A DNA stretch of 64,000 bases from an uncultured Lysobacteraceae bacterium (GTDB taxonomy: Bacteria; Pseudomonadota; Gammaproteobacteria; Xanthomonadales; Xanthomonadaceae). The stretch covers positions 1-64,000 of the forward strand of contig CAMLLG010000010.1 in the NCBI GenBank assembly GCA_946480825.1, in the 5' to 3' direction. A program made the position numbers and the translations under genes. The stretch's first letter is position 1, and each line of letters opens with the position of its first letter. The notes below the pieces were generated by a model, which saw nothing but the letters and a program-made list of their open reading frames with translations, did not search any database and was not told the DNA's origin. Below are positions 19,519 through 28,800 of the stretch, one piece after another.

Positions 19519-20271
19519 TCAGAAGCGGTAGTTGACGCCGATGCGGATGGTGTCGAAGTCCACGTCCTGACGCACCGATTCGGTGTAGGCGGGCGTGACG
19601 AAGGTGCTGCCCGGCAGGTAGACGGTGTCGTAGCGGATGTCGTCGAGGTCGGTGCGCAGATATTCGCCGCGGATCGACCACTGGTTGCCGAAATCGAATT
19701 CGTAGCCGACGCCGTACTGGGTGCCGTCGAGGCGGTCGGACGCGCCGCCGGCCTTGGCGTAACCGCCGTTGCTGGCGATGCCGGACGCGGCATCCACATC
19801 GACCCGGGTCGCACCGGCGGTGGCGTAGAAGAAGTGACGGTCCGCGGCGTAGCCGAGTTTCACGCGCAGGCTGATCTGATCGTTGAGTTCGACCGCATTG
19901 ACGGTGGTGTAGCTCAGCGAGGGAAACACGGTGGTGGCGAGCGGGCCGGTGACGCTCGAATCGTCGATGTTCAGCTGGCTGTAGTCGAGTTCGCCGCCGA
20001 GCACGAAACCGCCGAAGTCGTGGTTGTAGCCGAACTGCAGGCCGTAGGCGCCGCCGCTGGCGTCGAGGTCGTCGGACATCTGCGCGACCACTTCGTCGCG
20101 CAGTGCCGCGGATTCGCTGCTCCACTGGCCACCGAGTGTGGTCCGGGTTTCGGATTCGGCGCTGCCGTGGCCGGCGTTGGCGCCGACATACCAGCCGGTC
20201 CAGCCGTCGGCGGCGAAGGCGGAGGTGCTGAGCAGCGAGGCGGCGATCAGAATGGAGAGACGTTTGATCAT
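19519..20271 (-). CDS. outer-membrane beta-barrel protein (porin-like / OmpA-beta-barrel type)
   Basis: A 250-residue protein with a clean signal peptide (MIKRLSILIAASLLSTSAFA, cleavage before AD). The mature part starts WTGWYVGANAGHG, typical of small eight-stranded barrels, and continues with alternating amphipathic strands (YGLQFGYNHDFGGFVLGGEL, SLRVKLGYAADRHFFYATAG), ending IRIGVNYRF with the C-terminal Phe needed for BAM recognition. Role unknown; related proteins include Hbp/Omp25-like surface proteins. It stands alone, with its own terminator, and is divergent from the hybrid kinase gene about 400 bp away. Confidence 0.85.
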   Translation of the reverse strand: MIKRLSILIAASLLSTSAFAADGWTGWYVGANAGHGSAESETRTTLGGQWSSESAALRDEVVAQMSDDLDASGGAYGLQFGYNHDFGGFVLGGELDYSQLNIDDSSVTGPLATTVFPSLSYTTVNAVELNDQISLRVKLGYAADRHFFYATAGATRVDVDAASGIASNGGYAKAGGASDRLDGTQYGVGYEFDFGNQWSIRGEYLRTDLDDIRYDTVYLPGSTFVTPAYTESVRQDVDFDTIRIGVNYRF

Positions 20272-20670
20272 GGGATGTCCTTATTTCGGGAAATGGATCG
20301 GAGGGCGGGTTGTATCGCTATGCGGTACCGCAGTTGCGGTACCGCGTGGATCGTGCCCGGCGGTGCCTGCCGGTCTGCCCATTCATTACGGAGATCGCGC
20401 TTGCCGAAGGACAGCCGCCTCCGCGGCCCCGTTCAGGTTCGATCCACGTCAGGCGGGTGACAGCTGTCCCGCGATGAGATTTTGGCGGCACCGACATCGC
20501 GTCGCCAGCGCCCTGCGAAAAACGGGGCGTGCGTCCCACATCCTGCTCGACCGGTTGGCTCGATCTGCCCGCTCGGCCGCCCTGCCGGCCGGCTCGCCGC
20601 GATGCGGCCCGACCGGTATCGTAGGCACCGGCCGCCATGGCGCGGCATCGGGGCAGGATGGGGAGGGGGC
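20272..20670. promoter_or_regulatory. divergent gap with twin GCGGTACCGC palindromes
   Basis: About 400 bp between the outer-membrane protein and hybrid kinase genes, with no convincing gene. Two identical 10-bp palindromes GCGGTACCGC lie at 20322-20331 and 20336-20345, spaced 14 bp centre to centre, about 51 bp upstream of the outer-membrane protein start. They could be a regulator operator or a cruciform; no cognate regulator can be named. Confidence 0.45.
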
Positions 20671-22566
20671 ATGATCACCGCAGGGTCCGTCGAGACTCGG
20701 CAGCGCATCGCCAACGAGTGCCGGCAACTGGTGCTGGCGCAGGGGCGTGCCGGTGCCTTCGCGACCCTCGCCGTGGCCGTGCTGTTGCTCTACACCCTGC
20801 GCGACGTGCATCCCCGCGAACATCTCGTCGCCTGGGCGGTGGCGGTCGGCGTGGCCTCGGCGCTGCGCATCTGGCTGGCGACGCCGCCGGCGCAAGAACG
20901 ACCGGGCGAAAGCGAACGTCTCGCGGCGACGCCGATCGGCTGCATGCTGCTCGGTGCGCTCTGCGGCGGTGTCTGGGGCGTCGCATCGACCGTGCTGTTT
21001 CCCCTGGGCCACAGCGATCTGTATTTCGTCGTCGCGTTCCTGCTGATCAGCATGCCGGCGGCCGCGACCAGCAGCTTCGGCGCGTGGTGGCCCGCGCACG
21101 CCGCCTACGTGCTGTGCAACATCGGGCCGTTCGCGCTGTATTTCATGCTCTCGGGCCAGCCCGACTTCGTCGTCGCCGGCATGGCCGCGTCTTTCTTCAC
21201 GGCCTTCCTGTTGCGGCAGGGCTTCGTCGTCAGCGGCACCATCCAGCACAACATCGCCCAGCGCATCGCACTGACCGCGATGACCCGGACCCTCGGCGAG
21301 GCGCTCGACCGCGCCGATGGCGCCAATCGCGCCAAGTCCACCTTCCTCACCAACATGAGCCATGAGCTGCGCACGCCGCTGAACGCGATCATCGGCATGA
21401 GCGAGCTGCTGGCCGAGGCGCCGGACGCGCCGCAGCACCGGCAGTTGCCGCACAGCATCCACCGCGCCGGGCAATCGCTGCTGGCCCTGATCAGCGATGT
21501 CCTCGATCTGTCGCAGGTCGAAGCCGGCAAGATCGTGCTTCACCCCGCGCCCTTCGCGCCGCGCCGGCTCATCGAGGGCGTGCTCGACATGTTCGCGCCC
21601 GAAGCCGAGGCCAGATCGCTGGTGCTGGCCGCCGACTGCTCGCCCGATGTGCCCGTGCGCTTCGTCGGCGACCAGGCGCGCCTGCGTCAGGTGCTGGTGA
21701 ATCTGGTCGGCAACGCGATCAAGTTCACCGCGGCCGGCGGCGTGCGGATCGAGGTCGAACTGCTGCCCGGCGGCGATGCGCCGCAGGCGCTGCGGATCGT
21801 GGTCGCCGATACCGGCCCGGGTATTCCCGAACACGAGCGCACGCGGATTTTCTCGGCGTTCCAGCAGGGCGACGATTCGGTCAGCCGCGCGCATTCGGGC
21901 ACCGGCCTCGGCCTGAAGATTTCCAGCGACCTCATCGCGTTGATGGGCGGACGCATCGATCTGGACAGCGAGCCGGGCGTCGGCAGCCGGTTCGCGGTGA
22001 CCGTGCCGGAAGCCGAGCTGCCAGCGTATCTGGCCGGGCACCCGGCCGCAGCTGCACGCGAGACCGACAGCGCGCAGGGTGTCGCGGCGTCGGCCCGGGC
22101 GATCGGAGGCCTGCGTGTGCTGGTGGTCGAGGACAACGCGCTGAACGCATCGCTGGTGAAGTTGATGCTGGAGCGCGACGGCTGCAGCGTCGAGTGCGCG
22201 GGCAGCGGTGCGCGCGCGCTGGAGCGGATGCGGAGCGAGCGCTGGGATGTCGTGCTGATGGATTGCCAGATGCCGGACATCGACGGTTACGCCGCGACCC
22301 GGCGCTGGCGCCAGATCGAACTCGCCGAACGCCGCCCGCGGTTGTCGATCGTCGCGCTGACCGCGCATGCGATGGCCGACGACCGCCGCCGTTGCCTGGA
22401 GGCGGGCATGGACGAATACCTCACCAAGCCGGTGAGGCTGGATGCTCTGCGCAGCGTGCTGGCGCGGCATGCGCCCGATGGTCCTGCCGAAGCGGTGGAT
22501 GCGGCTCCGGCCGAAACCGCGCCTGCCCAGCCCGAGCCGTCCCAAACCGAGCATGCGCCGCCATGA
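20671..22566 (+). CDS. hybrid sensor histidine kinase / response regulator
   Basis: A 631-residue inner-membrane sensor. Residues about 25-195 hold several hydrophobic helices (a MASE-like sensory region without a large periplasmic loop). The HisKA domain follows with phospho-acceptor His231 in SHELRTPLNAIIG, then an HATPase with NLVGNAIKF, DTGPGIP and GTGLGLKI. After a linker, a receiver domain starts at LRVLVVEDN with the phospho-Asp in VVLMDCQMPDIDGY and the conserved Lys in YLTKPV. A Pro/Ala-rich tail ends it. The start at 20671 follows GGGAGGGGG. Its stop overlaps the next gene by ATGA. No separate output regulator is encoded nearby; the signal is unknown. Confidence 0.9.
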   Translation: MITAGSVETRQRIANECRQLVLAQGRAGAFATLAVAVLLLYTLRDVHPREHLVAWAVAVGVASALRIWLATPPAQERPGESERLAATPIGCMLLGALCGGVWGVASTVLFPLGHSDLYFVVAFLLISMPAAATSSFGAWWPAHAAYVLCNIGPFALYFMLSGQPDFVVAGMAASFFTAFLLRQGFVVSGTIQHNIAQRIALTAMTRTLGEALDRADGANRAKSTFLTNMSHELRTPLNAIIGMSELLAEAPDAPQHRQLPHSIHRAGQSLLALISDVLDLSQVEAGKIVLHPAPFAPRRLIEGVLDMFAPEAEARSLVLAADCSPDVPVRFVGDQARLRQVLVNLVGNAIKFTAAGGVRIEVELLPGGDAPQALRIVVADTGPGIPEHERTRIFSAFQQGDDSVSRAHSGTGLGLKISSDLIALMGGRIDLDSEPGVGSRFAVTVPEAELPAYLAGHPAAAARETDSAQGVAASARAIGGLRVLVVEDNALNASLVKLMLERDGCSVECAGSGARALERMRSERWDVVLMDCQMPDIDGYAATRRWRQIELAERRPRLSIVALTAHAMADDRRRCLEAGMDEYLTKPVRLDALRSVLARHAPDGPAEAVDAAPAETAPAQPEPSQTEHAPP

Positions 22567-23192
22567 GCCGCCTGCTGATCGTCGGCGCGACCGGGCTGGT
22601 CGGTCGTCATGCGCTGGCGTCGGCGCTGGCGGACCCGCGCGTGTCGCAGGTCGTCGCGCCGACCCGGCGCGCGTTGCCGCCGCACGCGAAACTCGACAAC
22701 CCGGTCGTCGACTTCGAAGCGCTGCCGGCAGACGCCGCATGGTGGTCGGTGGACGCGGTGGTCTGCACGCTCGGCACCACGATCCGCGATGCCGGCTCGG
22801 AGGCGGCGTTCCGCCGGGTCGATGTCGACCATGTCCTCGCGGTCGCCACGCACGCCCGCGCAGCCGGCGCGCGCGCGTTCGCGCTGAACTCCTCGGTGGG
22901 CGCCGATCCCGCCGCCCGCGCGTTCTATCTGCGCTGCAAGGGCGAGGCCGAGCGCGGCGTGGAAGCGTTGGGTTATCCGTCGTTGACGCTGGTGCGGCCG
23001 TCGATCATCGGCGGTGAGCGCGAGCGACGGCGGCCGCTGGAACATCTCGGCATGGTGACGCTGCTCGCGTTCGAACCCTGGGTGCCGAAACGCTACCGCG
23101 TGGTGCCGGCGGAACGCATCGCGCGTTGCCTGCTCGATGCCGCGATCGCCGCGCCGCCGGGCGTGCGTATCGTCGAATCCGAAGCGCTCTGA
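22563..23192 (+). CDS. NAD(P)-binding epimerase-like protein (atypical SDR)
   Basis: A 209-residue Rossmann-fold protein starting SRLLIVGATGLVGRHAL, the GxxGxxG dinucleotide-binding turn of atypical short-chain dehydrogenases. Later it has ALNSSVGADP, FYLRCKGEAERG (a Y-x-x-x-K-like position) and LVRPSIIGGERERRRP. This set resembles HTATIP2/TIP30-like and YwnB-like proteins, whose bacterial roles are unclear. It overlaps the hybrid kinase stop by ATGA, so it is co-translated with it; a functional link is not obvious. It ends 245 bp before the helicase gene. Confidence 0.8.
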   Translation: MSRLLIVGATGLVGRHALASALADPRVSQVVAPTRRALPPHAKLDNPVVDFEALPADAAWWSVDAVVCTLGTTIRDAGSEAAFRRVDVDHVLAVATHARAAGARAFALNSSVGADPAARAFYLRCKGEAERGVEALGYPSLTLVRPSIIGGERERRRPLEHLGMVTLLAFEPWVPKRYRVVPAERIARCLLDAAIAAPPGVRIVESEAL

Positions 23193-23437
23193 GCGGGCGC
23201 ATCGTCCGCGCCGCGCCGCCGCGTTGGCGCGCTTCTGCGGCGGAATCCGCGCTGGCCGGATGTGCCTGCACATCATTGCCCGCACGATGTCGATGCATGT
23301 GCTTGCCGTAAGTGCATGATTTCAATGAGATTGATTGTTGCGATGCAGCATCCGCTGCGCATGCCGTTCGCCGCCCTGAGTCAATGCCCCACCGCGAGGG
23401 CGCACAATACCCGGCTGTCAGCCGTGGATGTGCCGCA

Positions 23438-25348
23438 ATGTCGACCGAAGTTCCTTCCCTGCGTTTCGCCGATCTCGGCCTGTCCGAAGCGGTCATGGCC
23501 GCAGTCCAGGAGGTCGGCTACGAAACGCCGTCCCCGATCCAGGCGGCGACCATTCCCGCGCTGCTGGCCGGCCGCGACGTGCTCGGCCAGGCCCAGACCG
23601 GCACCGGCAAGACCGCGGCCTTCGCGCTGCCGCTGCTCTCGCGCCTCGATCTGTCGAAACATACGCCGCAGGTGCTGGTGCTGGCGCCGACCCGGGAACT
23701 CGCGATCCAGGTGGCCGAGGCCTTCCAGCGTTACGCGCACAAGCTCCCCGGCTTCCACGTGCTGCCGATCTACGGCGGCCAGAGTTACTACCCGCAGTTG
23801 CAGGCGCTGAAGCGCGGCGTGCACGTCGTCGTCGGCACCCCGGGCCGGGTGATCGATCACCTCGAACGCGGCACGCTGGATCTGTCCGACCTCAAGGCGC
23901 TGGTGCTGGACGAAGCCGACGAGATGCTGCGCATGGGCTTCATCGACGATGTCGAGACGGTGCTGAAGAAAGTGCCGGAGCAGCGCCAGGTCGCGCTGTT
24001 CTCGGCGACCATGCCGTCGCAGATCCGCCGCATCGCCCAGACCTATCTGCGCGACCCGGCCGAAGTCACCATCGCCGCGAAGACCACCACCGCGACCAAC
24101 ATCCGCCAGCGGTTCTGGTTCGTCAGCGGTCTGCACAAGCTCGACGCGCTGACCCGCATCCTCGAAGCCGAACCCTACGACGCGATGATCATCTTCGCGC
24201 GGACCAAATCGGCGACCGACGAACTGGCCGAGAAACTGCAGGCGCGCGGCCTCGCCGCCGCCGCGATCAACGGCGACGTGCAGCAGGCGCAGCGCGAAAA
24301 GACCATCCAGCAGCTGAAGGACGGCAAGCTCGACATCCTGGTCGCCACCGATGTGGCCGCGCGCGGCCTCGACGTGGAGCGCATCAGCCACGTGCTGAAC
24401 TACGACATTCCCTACGACACCGAGAGCTACGTCCACCGCATCGGCCGCACCGGCCGCGCCGGGCGCAGCGGCGAGGCGATCCTGTTCGTCAGCCCGCGCG
24501 AGAAGAGCATGCTGCGCGCCATCGAGCGCGCGACCCGCCAGCCGATCGCGGAAATGCAGCTGCCGACGGTCGAAAGCGTGAACGACGCGCGGGTGACGAA
24601 ATTTCTCGCCCGCATCACCGACACGCTGGCGCTGGACGAGAACAGCGGCGGCGAGATGGGGCTGTACCGCGAACTGGTCGAACGCTACGAGCGCGAACAC
24701 AACGTGCCGGCGATCGAGATCGCGGCCGCGCTGGCGAAACTGCTGCAGGGCGACACGCCGCTGCTGCTGGCGCCGGAGCGCAAGCGTGAGCCGCAGGAAT
24801 TCCAGCAGCGCCGCGAATACGCCGAACGTGCCCAGCGCGAGCCGCGACCGGAACGCAGCGAGCGTCCTGGCGGCGAGCGTGCGCCTCGCGGCGACGGCGA
24901 AGAGCGCGCGCCGCGGCCGAAGAAGGACGTGGGCCCGCGCCAGCCGCCGGAAGCGGGGATGGAGACCTACCGCATCGAAGTCGGCCACATGCACAGCGTG
25001 AAGCCGGGCAACATCGTCGGCGCCATCGCCAACGAGGCCGGCCTCGACAGCAAGTACATCGGCCGTATCGACATCCACGACGATCATTCGATCCTCGATC
25101 TGCCCGAAGGCATGCCCAAGCCGCTGCTGATGCACCTGAAGAAGGTGCGCGTGGCCGGCCAGGCGCTGCGCCTGCAGAAGCTCGACGAGTACGACGGCGG
25201 CGGTGCGAAGTCGCAGGGCTTCAAGCCGCGCGGCTTCACGCCGGGTGCCGGGAAACCCGCGGGCGCCAAGCCTGGCGGGTTCAGGCCGGGCGGCTTCAAA
25301 CCCGGGCCGAAGAAGCCGCACCGCAAGGGTCCGCCGCGCGAGGACTGA
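23438..25348 (+). CDS. deaD: DEAD-box ATP-dependent RNA helicase, DeaD/CsdA type
   Basis: A 636-residue helicase for ribosome assembly and RNA turnover, often cold-induced. It has the Q motif (PSPIQAATIPALLAG), motif I AQTGTGKT, PTRELAIQ, DEAD in LVLDEADEML, SAT in LFSATMP, and HRIGRTGRAGR in domain 2. A DbpA-type RNA-binding domain follows (TYRIEVGHMHSVKPGNIVGA to about 580), then a Gly/Lys/Pro/Phe-rich tail (repeated GFKPGG-like units) for non-specific RNA binding. The ATG at 23438 starts MSTEVPSLRFADLGL; a longer frame upstream has no coding bias. The 245-bp upstream gap has an AT-rich tract at about 23315-23345 that may hold the promoter. Confidence 0.92.
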   Translation: MSTEVPSLRFADLGLSEAVMAAVQEVGYETPSPIQAATIPALLAGRDVLGQAQTGTGKTAAFALPLLSRLDLSKHTPQVLVLAPTRELAIQVAEAFQRYAHKLPGFHVLPIYGGQSYYPQLQALKRGVHVVVGTPGRVIDHLERGTLDLSDLKALVLDEADEMLRMGFIDDVETVLKKVPEQRQVALFSATMPSQIRRIAQTYLRDPAEVTIAAKTTTATNIRQRFWFVSGLHKLDALTRILEAEPYDAMIIFARTKSATDELAEKLQARGLAAAAINGDVQQAQREKTIQQLKDGKLDILVATDVAARGLDVERISHVLNYDIPYDTESYVHRIGRTGRAGRSGEAILFVSPREKSMLRAIERATRQPIAEMQLPTVESVNDARVTKFLARITDTLALDENSGGEMGLYRELVERYEREHNVPAIEIAAALAKLLQGDTPLLLAPERKREPQEFQQRREYAERAQREPRPERSERPGGERAPRGDGEERAPRPKKDVGPRQPPEAGMETYRIEVGHMHSVKPGNIVGAIANEAGLDSKYIGRIDIHDDHSILDLPEGMPKPLLMHLKKVRVAGQALRLQKLDEYDGGGAKSQGFKPRGFTPGAGKPAGAKPGGFRPGGFKPGPKKPHRKGPPRED

Positions 25349-25450
25349 GTTCGTTCCGCCGCCTGCGCCGCCGGTCGATCGCACGACACGCTTGTCAGCT
25401 TCCCGCGGATTTGATCGACTGTCGGCATGACGGGTGGCGCGGGGGCGGGA

Positions 25451-27340
25451 ATGCGGAGTGTCGTACTGGCGATATCGCTGTGCTGTGCGCAGGCCTGGGC
25501 GGCGAAGCCGCCGACGGTCGAAGAAGTGCTCCGCCCTTCGCTGCACGGGTTGGTGAAGATTTCCCCCGACGGCCGCTACGTCGCCGCGACGGTGCGCAAG
25601 GCCGAGAACAAACAGAACCGGGTGTTGCTCGCGATCATCGACCGCGAGACCAACAAGTTGGTCCGGGTGCTCGATCCCGAGGAAAAGTCCGAAATCAGCC
25701 GGGTCTGGTGGGTCGGCGACGAACGTCTGTTCGTCCAGACCCGCTGGGGCGGCGACATGTTCCAGCAGTACTACACCGATCCGCGCGTGGTCGCGATCAA
25801 TGTCGACGGCACCGGCAAGCGCGGGATCTCCGCGTGGATCGTCGACACCCTGGTCGACGACGACGAGCACATGCTGATCGAGCGCTGCGCGAAGGCGACC
25901 CGCAGGGGTTGCCTCACCTACCTCCAGAAAGTCGACACCAAGGGCGGCGTGAACGGTCCGCGGATCGCCGATGCGCCCGCGGTGGGCGCGGAGTTCTTCA
26001 CCGACAACGCCGGACGCGTGCTGTTCGCGACCGCGTGGGACGACGACCGCAGCCAGCGCGTGTGGATCCGGCGCGGCGAGGCCTGGGAGATCTTCAACGA
26101 CGAAGCGCGGAGCGGCGTCGAGATCGCGTTGATCGGCACCTCGCGCGACGATGCCCAGGTATTCCTGCAGGTCGAGCGCAAGGACGGGCCGGACCGGATC
26201 GAGCGACTGACGTTCGCGACCGGCGAACGCACGGTCGCGATGAGCGACCCGAAACTCGATCCCGCATTCGTGGTCTGGTCGGCCGATGGTCGCCAGCCGA
26301 TCGGCGCCGCTTACGGGCTCGGCGTGCCGCGCGCGCGTTTCTGGGACCCGTCCGATCCCGACGCGAAGTTGTTGCGCGGCATGGAGGCGGCCTTTCCCGA
26401 GGATGCGGTCGCCTTCATCGACGGTTCGCGCGACGGCAGGCATGTCGTGGTCAAGGTGTGGAGCGATCGCGACCCCGGCAGTTTCTACATGCTCGATCGC
26501 GACACCCGGCGCATGGATCTGGTGGCGCGCGAGAAGCCGTGGCTCGATCCGCAGGCGCTGGCGCGCAACGAACCGATCGTCTTCACCGCCCGCGATGGCC
26601 TCGAACTGCACGGCTATCTCACGCTGCCGCTTGCCGCTGCGTCGCCGCCGCCGCTGGTGGTGATGCCGCACGGCGGCCCGTTCGGCGTGCGCGACGAGTG
26701 GGCCTACGACGAAGAATCGCAACTGCTCGCGGCGAATGGTTATGCGGTGCTGCGGGTGAACTATCGCGGTTCCGACGGTTTCGGCCAGGCGTTCGAGCGC
26801 GCCGGCTATCGCCAGTGGGGTCTGAAGATCATGGGCGACATCGTCGACGCCACGCGCTGGGCGATGGCGAGCGGTCGCGTCGATGCCACTCGCGTCTGCC
26901 TCTGGGGCACGAGTTTCGGCGGTTATGCGTCGCTGATGGGCGTCGCGCGCGCGCCTGATCTGTATCGCTGCGCGATTTCGACCGCAGGCGCGACGAATCT
27001 GGTCGTCACCCGCAAGTGGGGCGATACCCAGCGCACGCAATGGGGCCGGCATTATCTCGACGAGGCGGTCGGCGACGACGAGAAGGCGCTGTTCGAACAA
27101 TCACCGGTCCGGCACGTGGATCGGATCGAGGCGCCGTTGCTGCTGGTGCACGGACAGCACGATCAGCGAGTGTCGTTCGAACACGCCAGGGCGATGGTGG
27201 CGGCGATGCAGAAAGCGGGCAAGCCGATCGAGACCCTGTTCTTCACCGACGAGACCCACGGCATCTACGGCGAGGACAACCGCCGCGAATACTACGACCG
27301 CGTGCTGGGGTTCCTGCGCCAGCATCTGTCCATGCATTGA
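25451..27340 (+). CDS. exported S9-family prolyl oligopeptidase-like serine peptidase
   Basis: A 629-residue peptidase with a signal peptide (MRSVVLAISLCCAQAWA). A seven-bladed propeller-like N-terminal part (to about 375) begins VKISPDGRYVAATVRK. The C-terminal alpha/beta-hydrolase domain has the oxyanion-region MPHGGPFGVRDEW, the nucleophile Ser in LWGTSFGGYASLMG, the acid in VHGQHDQRV, and the His in DETHGIYGEDNR. Likely a periplasmic or secreted dipeptidyl/acylaminoacyl peptidase. The ATG at 25451 is preferred to that at 25427 because it opens directly with the signal peptide and follows GGGCGGGA; both are possible. Confidence 0.9.
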   Translation: MRSVVLAISLCCAQAWAAKPPTVEEVLRPSLHGLVKISPDGRYVAATVRKAENKQNRVLLAIIDRETNKLVRVLDPEEKSEISRVWWVGDERLFVQTRWGGDMFQQYYTDPRVVAINVDGTGKRGISAWIVDTLVDDDEHMLIERCAKATRRGCLTYLQKVDTKGGVNGPRIADAPAVGAEFFTDNAGRVLFATAWDDDRSQRVWIRRGEAWEIFNDEARSGVEIALIGTSRDDAQVFLQVERKDGPDRIERLTFATGERTVAMSDPKLDPAFVVWSADGRQPIGAAYGLGVPRARFWDPSDPDAKLLRGMEAAFPEDAVAFIDGSRDGRHVVVKVWSDRDPGSFYMLDRDTRRMDLVAREKPWLDPQALARNEPIVFTARDGLELHGYLTLPLAAASPPPLVVMPHGGPFGVRDEWAYDEESQLLAANGYAVLRVNYRGSDGFGQAFERAGYRQWGLKIMGDIVDATRWAMASGRVDATRVCLWGTSFGGYASLMGVARAPDLYRCAISTAGATNLVVTRKWGDTQRTQWGRHYLDEAVGDDEKALFEQSPVRHVDRIEAPLLLVHGQHDQRVSFEHARAMVAAMQKAGKPIETLFFTDETHGIYGEDNRREYYDRVLGFLRQHLSMH

Positions 27341-27394
27341 TTGCGCGCACCGACCACGCGCACCCGACACGCGACCCACGCCCGAGACACCGCG

Positions 27395-28381
27395 ATGCGC
27401 ATTCCGACCTATTGGGCCGAGGCCCGGCTGCAGCACCGCGAACGCCGGCGCACGATCACGCTGCGCCGTTTCGGCTGGTCCGACATCGGCGACGCGGACG
27501 CGCAGGCGCATGCGGATGCGCGCGTGCGCGAAGCGATGGATCGGGTGCTGTCGGGCGAGACGCTGCCGCGCCGCGAACGTCGCGTCGCCTACAACGGCGC
27601 GGAGGGCGTGCCGATCCGCGAGGAGATCGTCGATCGCCACGGCGACAGCGTGATCACCCGCACCGGTTACGGCGCGCTGTGCCTGAACACGCCGGACGTG
27701 TTGTTCGCGGACATCGATTTCGCCGAGCGCAGTCGTCCGCGGCAGGTGCTGCTGGCGATGGTCTGCGTGTTCGCGCCGGTGGCCATCGCGCTGATCGCGG
27801 TGCTGCAGGTCTCGGTCGTGGCGTCGCTGGTCGTCGCGTTCTTCGCGTCGCTGCTGCTCGGCGTGCCGCTGCCGGGTGCGCTGCGCAAGGTCGGCGTCGC
27901 GCTGCGCGGCGGTCGCGAGCGTCTCGCGCTGGAACGCGTGCGCCGGTTCGTGGTCGCGCATCCCGACTGGCGCCTGCGCGTGTACCGCACGCCGGCCGGT
28001 CTGCGGCTGCTCGCGCTGCATCGCCGCTTCGATCCGCGAGAAGAGGCCGTGCGCGCGTGTTTCGATGCGCTCGGCGTCGACCCGCTGTACGCGCGGATGT
28101 GCTTCAAGCAGAACTGTTTCCGCGCGCGGGTCACGCCGAAACCCTGGCGCATGGGCCTGCCGCGCCTGCATCCGCCGTACTCGTCGGCGTGGCGGCCCGA
28201 GCACGCGGCGCTGCCGGCGCGGCGCGCCTGGGTCGAAAGCTACGATCGCGAAGCGCAGGGCTACGCCGCCTGCCGTTATCTCGAAACCCTGGGTAGCGGT
28301 GCGAACGATGCCGACGCCGAGTCGGTACGCGTCCTGCACGATCTGCTTTGCCAGGCGGAACGCGAACTGCCGCTGGCCTGA
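27395..28381 (+). CDS. conserved membrane protein of unknown function
   Basis: A 328-residue protein I cannot name. The N-terminal about 125 residues are Arg-rich and soluble; two adjacent hydrophobic segments follow (LLAMVCVFAPVAIALIAVL and VVASLVVAFFASLLLGVPL, about 130-175); the C-terminal half is soluble, with LRVYRTPAGLRLLALHRRF and MCFKQNCFRARVTPKPWRMG. Both termini should face the cytoplasm. The ATG at 27395 was chosen because the frame before it is a low-quality Thr/His/Arg stretch. It lies 54 bp after the S9 peptidase stop and may be its operon partner. A REP pair follows it. Confidence 0.7.
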   Translation: MRIPTYWAEARLQHRERRRTITLRRFGWSDIGDADAQAHADARVREAMDRVLSGETLPRRERRVAYNGAEGVPIREEIVDRHGDSVITRTGYGALCLNTPDVLFADIDFAERSRPRQVLLAMVCVFAPVAIALIAVLQVSVVASLVVAFFASLLLGVPLPGALRKVGVALRGGRERLALERVRRFVVAHPDWRLRVYRTPAGLRLLALHRRFDPREEAVRACFDALGVDPLYARMCFKQNCFRARVTPKPWRMGLPRLHPPYSSAWRPEHAALPARRAWVESYDREAQGYAACRYLETLGSGANDADAESVRVLHDLLCQAERELPLA

Positions 28382-28424
28382 ACAGGCGCTCGGAGCCTGT
28401 GCAAAATCTACGACGAACGTATCG

Positions 28425-28486
28425 GTAGAGCGGCCTTCAGGCCGCTGATTCACCAGCAGAGATCAGCGGCCTGAAGGCCGCTCTAC
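28425..28486. repeat. paired REP-like inverted repeat
   Basis: Perfect 25-bp arms (28425-28449 and 28462-28486; arm core GTAGAGCGGCCTTCAGGCCG) separated by 12 bases. Each arm also contains its own small dyad (CGGCCTTCAGGCCG). It lies between the 3' ends of the 328-residue membrane protein gene and the S4 protein gene. Related but diverged elements are at 3579, 36418 and 41302 in this window. Confidence 0.8.
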
Positions 28487-28525
28487 CGGCGATCTTTCAG
28501 GTGCGTCGAGATTCCAAACAGGCGC

Positions 28526-28744
28526 TCAGCCGGCGACGACTTCGATCGCGATGTCGCCGATTTCGACGCGTTGTCCGCTGCGGATCTTGCAGGTCTTGCG
28601 CAGCTCGACGATGCCGTCGACCCGGACTTCGCCGCTGGCGACCAGCTGTTTGCCGGCGCCGCCGCTGTCGCAGACGCCGGTGAGTTTGAGCAACTGATGG
28701 AGTTCGACGTGATCGCGGTCGAGTTCGAAATGGAGCGTCGGCAT
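28526..28744 (-). CDS. S4-domain RNA-binding protein, YbcJ-like
   Basis: A 72-residue protein made up almost wholly of one S4 RNA-binding fold: LHQLLKLTGVCDSGGAGKQL, then VASGEVRVDGIVELRKTCKI and RSGQRVEIGDIAIEV. This length and pattern match the YbcJ/YaaA family, implicated in ribosomal or structured RNA binding. The ATG at 28744 begins MPTLHFELD; longer frames upstream run into the intergenic repeat and have no coding bias. Transcribed alone, between REP elements on both sides. Confidence 0.85.
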   Translation of the reverse strand: MPTLHFELDRDHVELHQLLKLTGVCDSGGAGKQLVASGEVRVDGIVELRKTCKIRSGQRVEIGDIAIEVVAG

Positions 28745-28800
28745 GGGCGCATCGATGAAAAGGGCGGCGGATGGCCGCGCGGTGTGGGGTAGCATAAGGC

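Noticed and set aside
23381..27100. A 1239-codon open frame antisense to the DEAD-box helicase and S9 peptidase genes
   Set aside because: Shadow frame produced by strong third-position GC bias; both opposite genes carry full motif sets, and this frame has His/Arg-rich composition without motifs.
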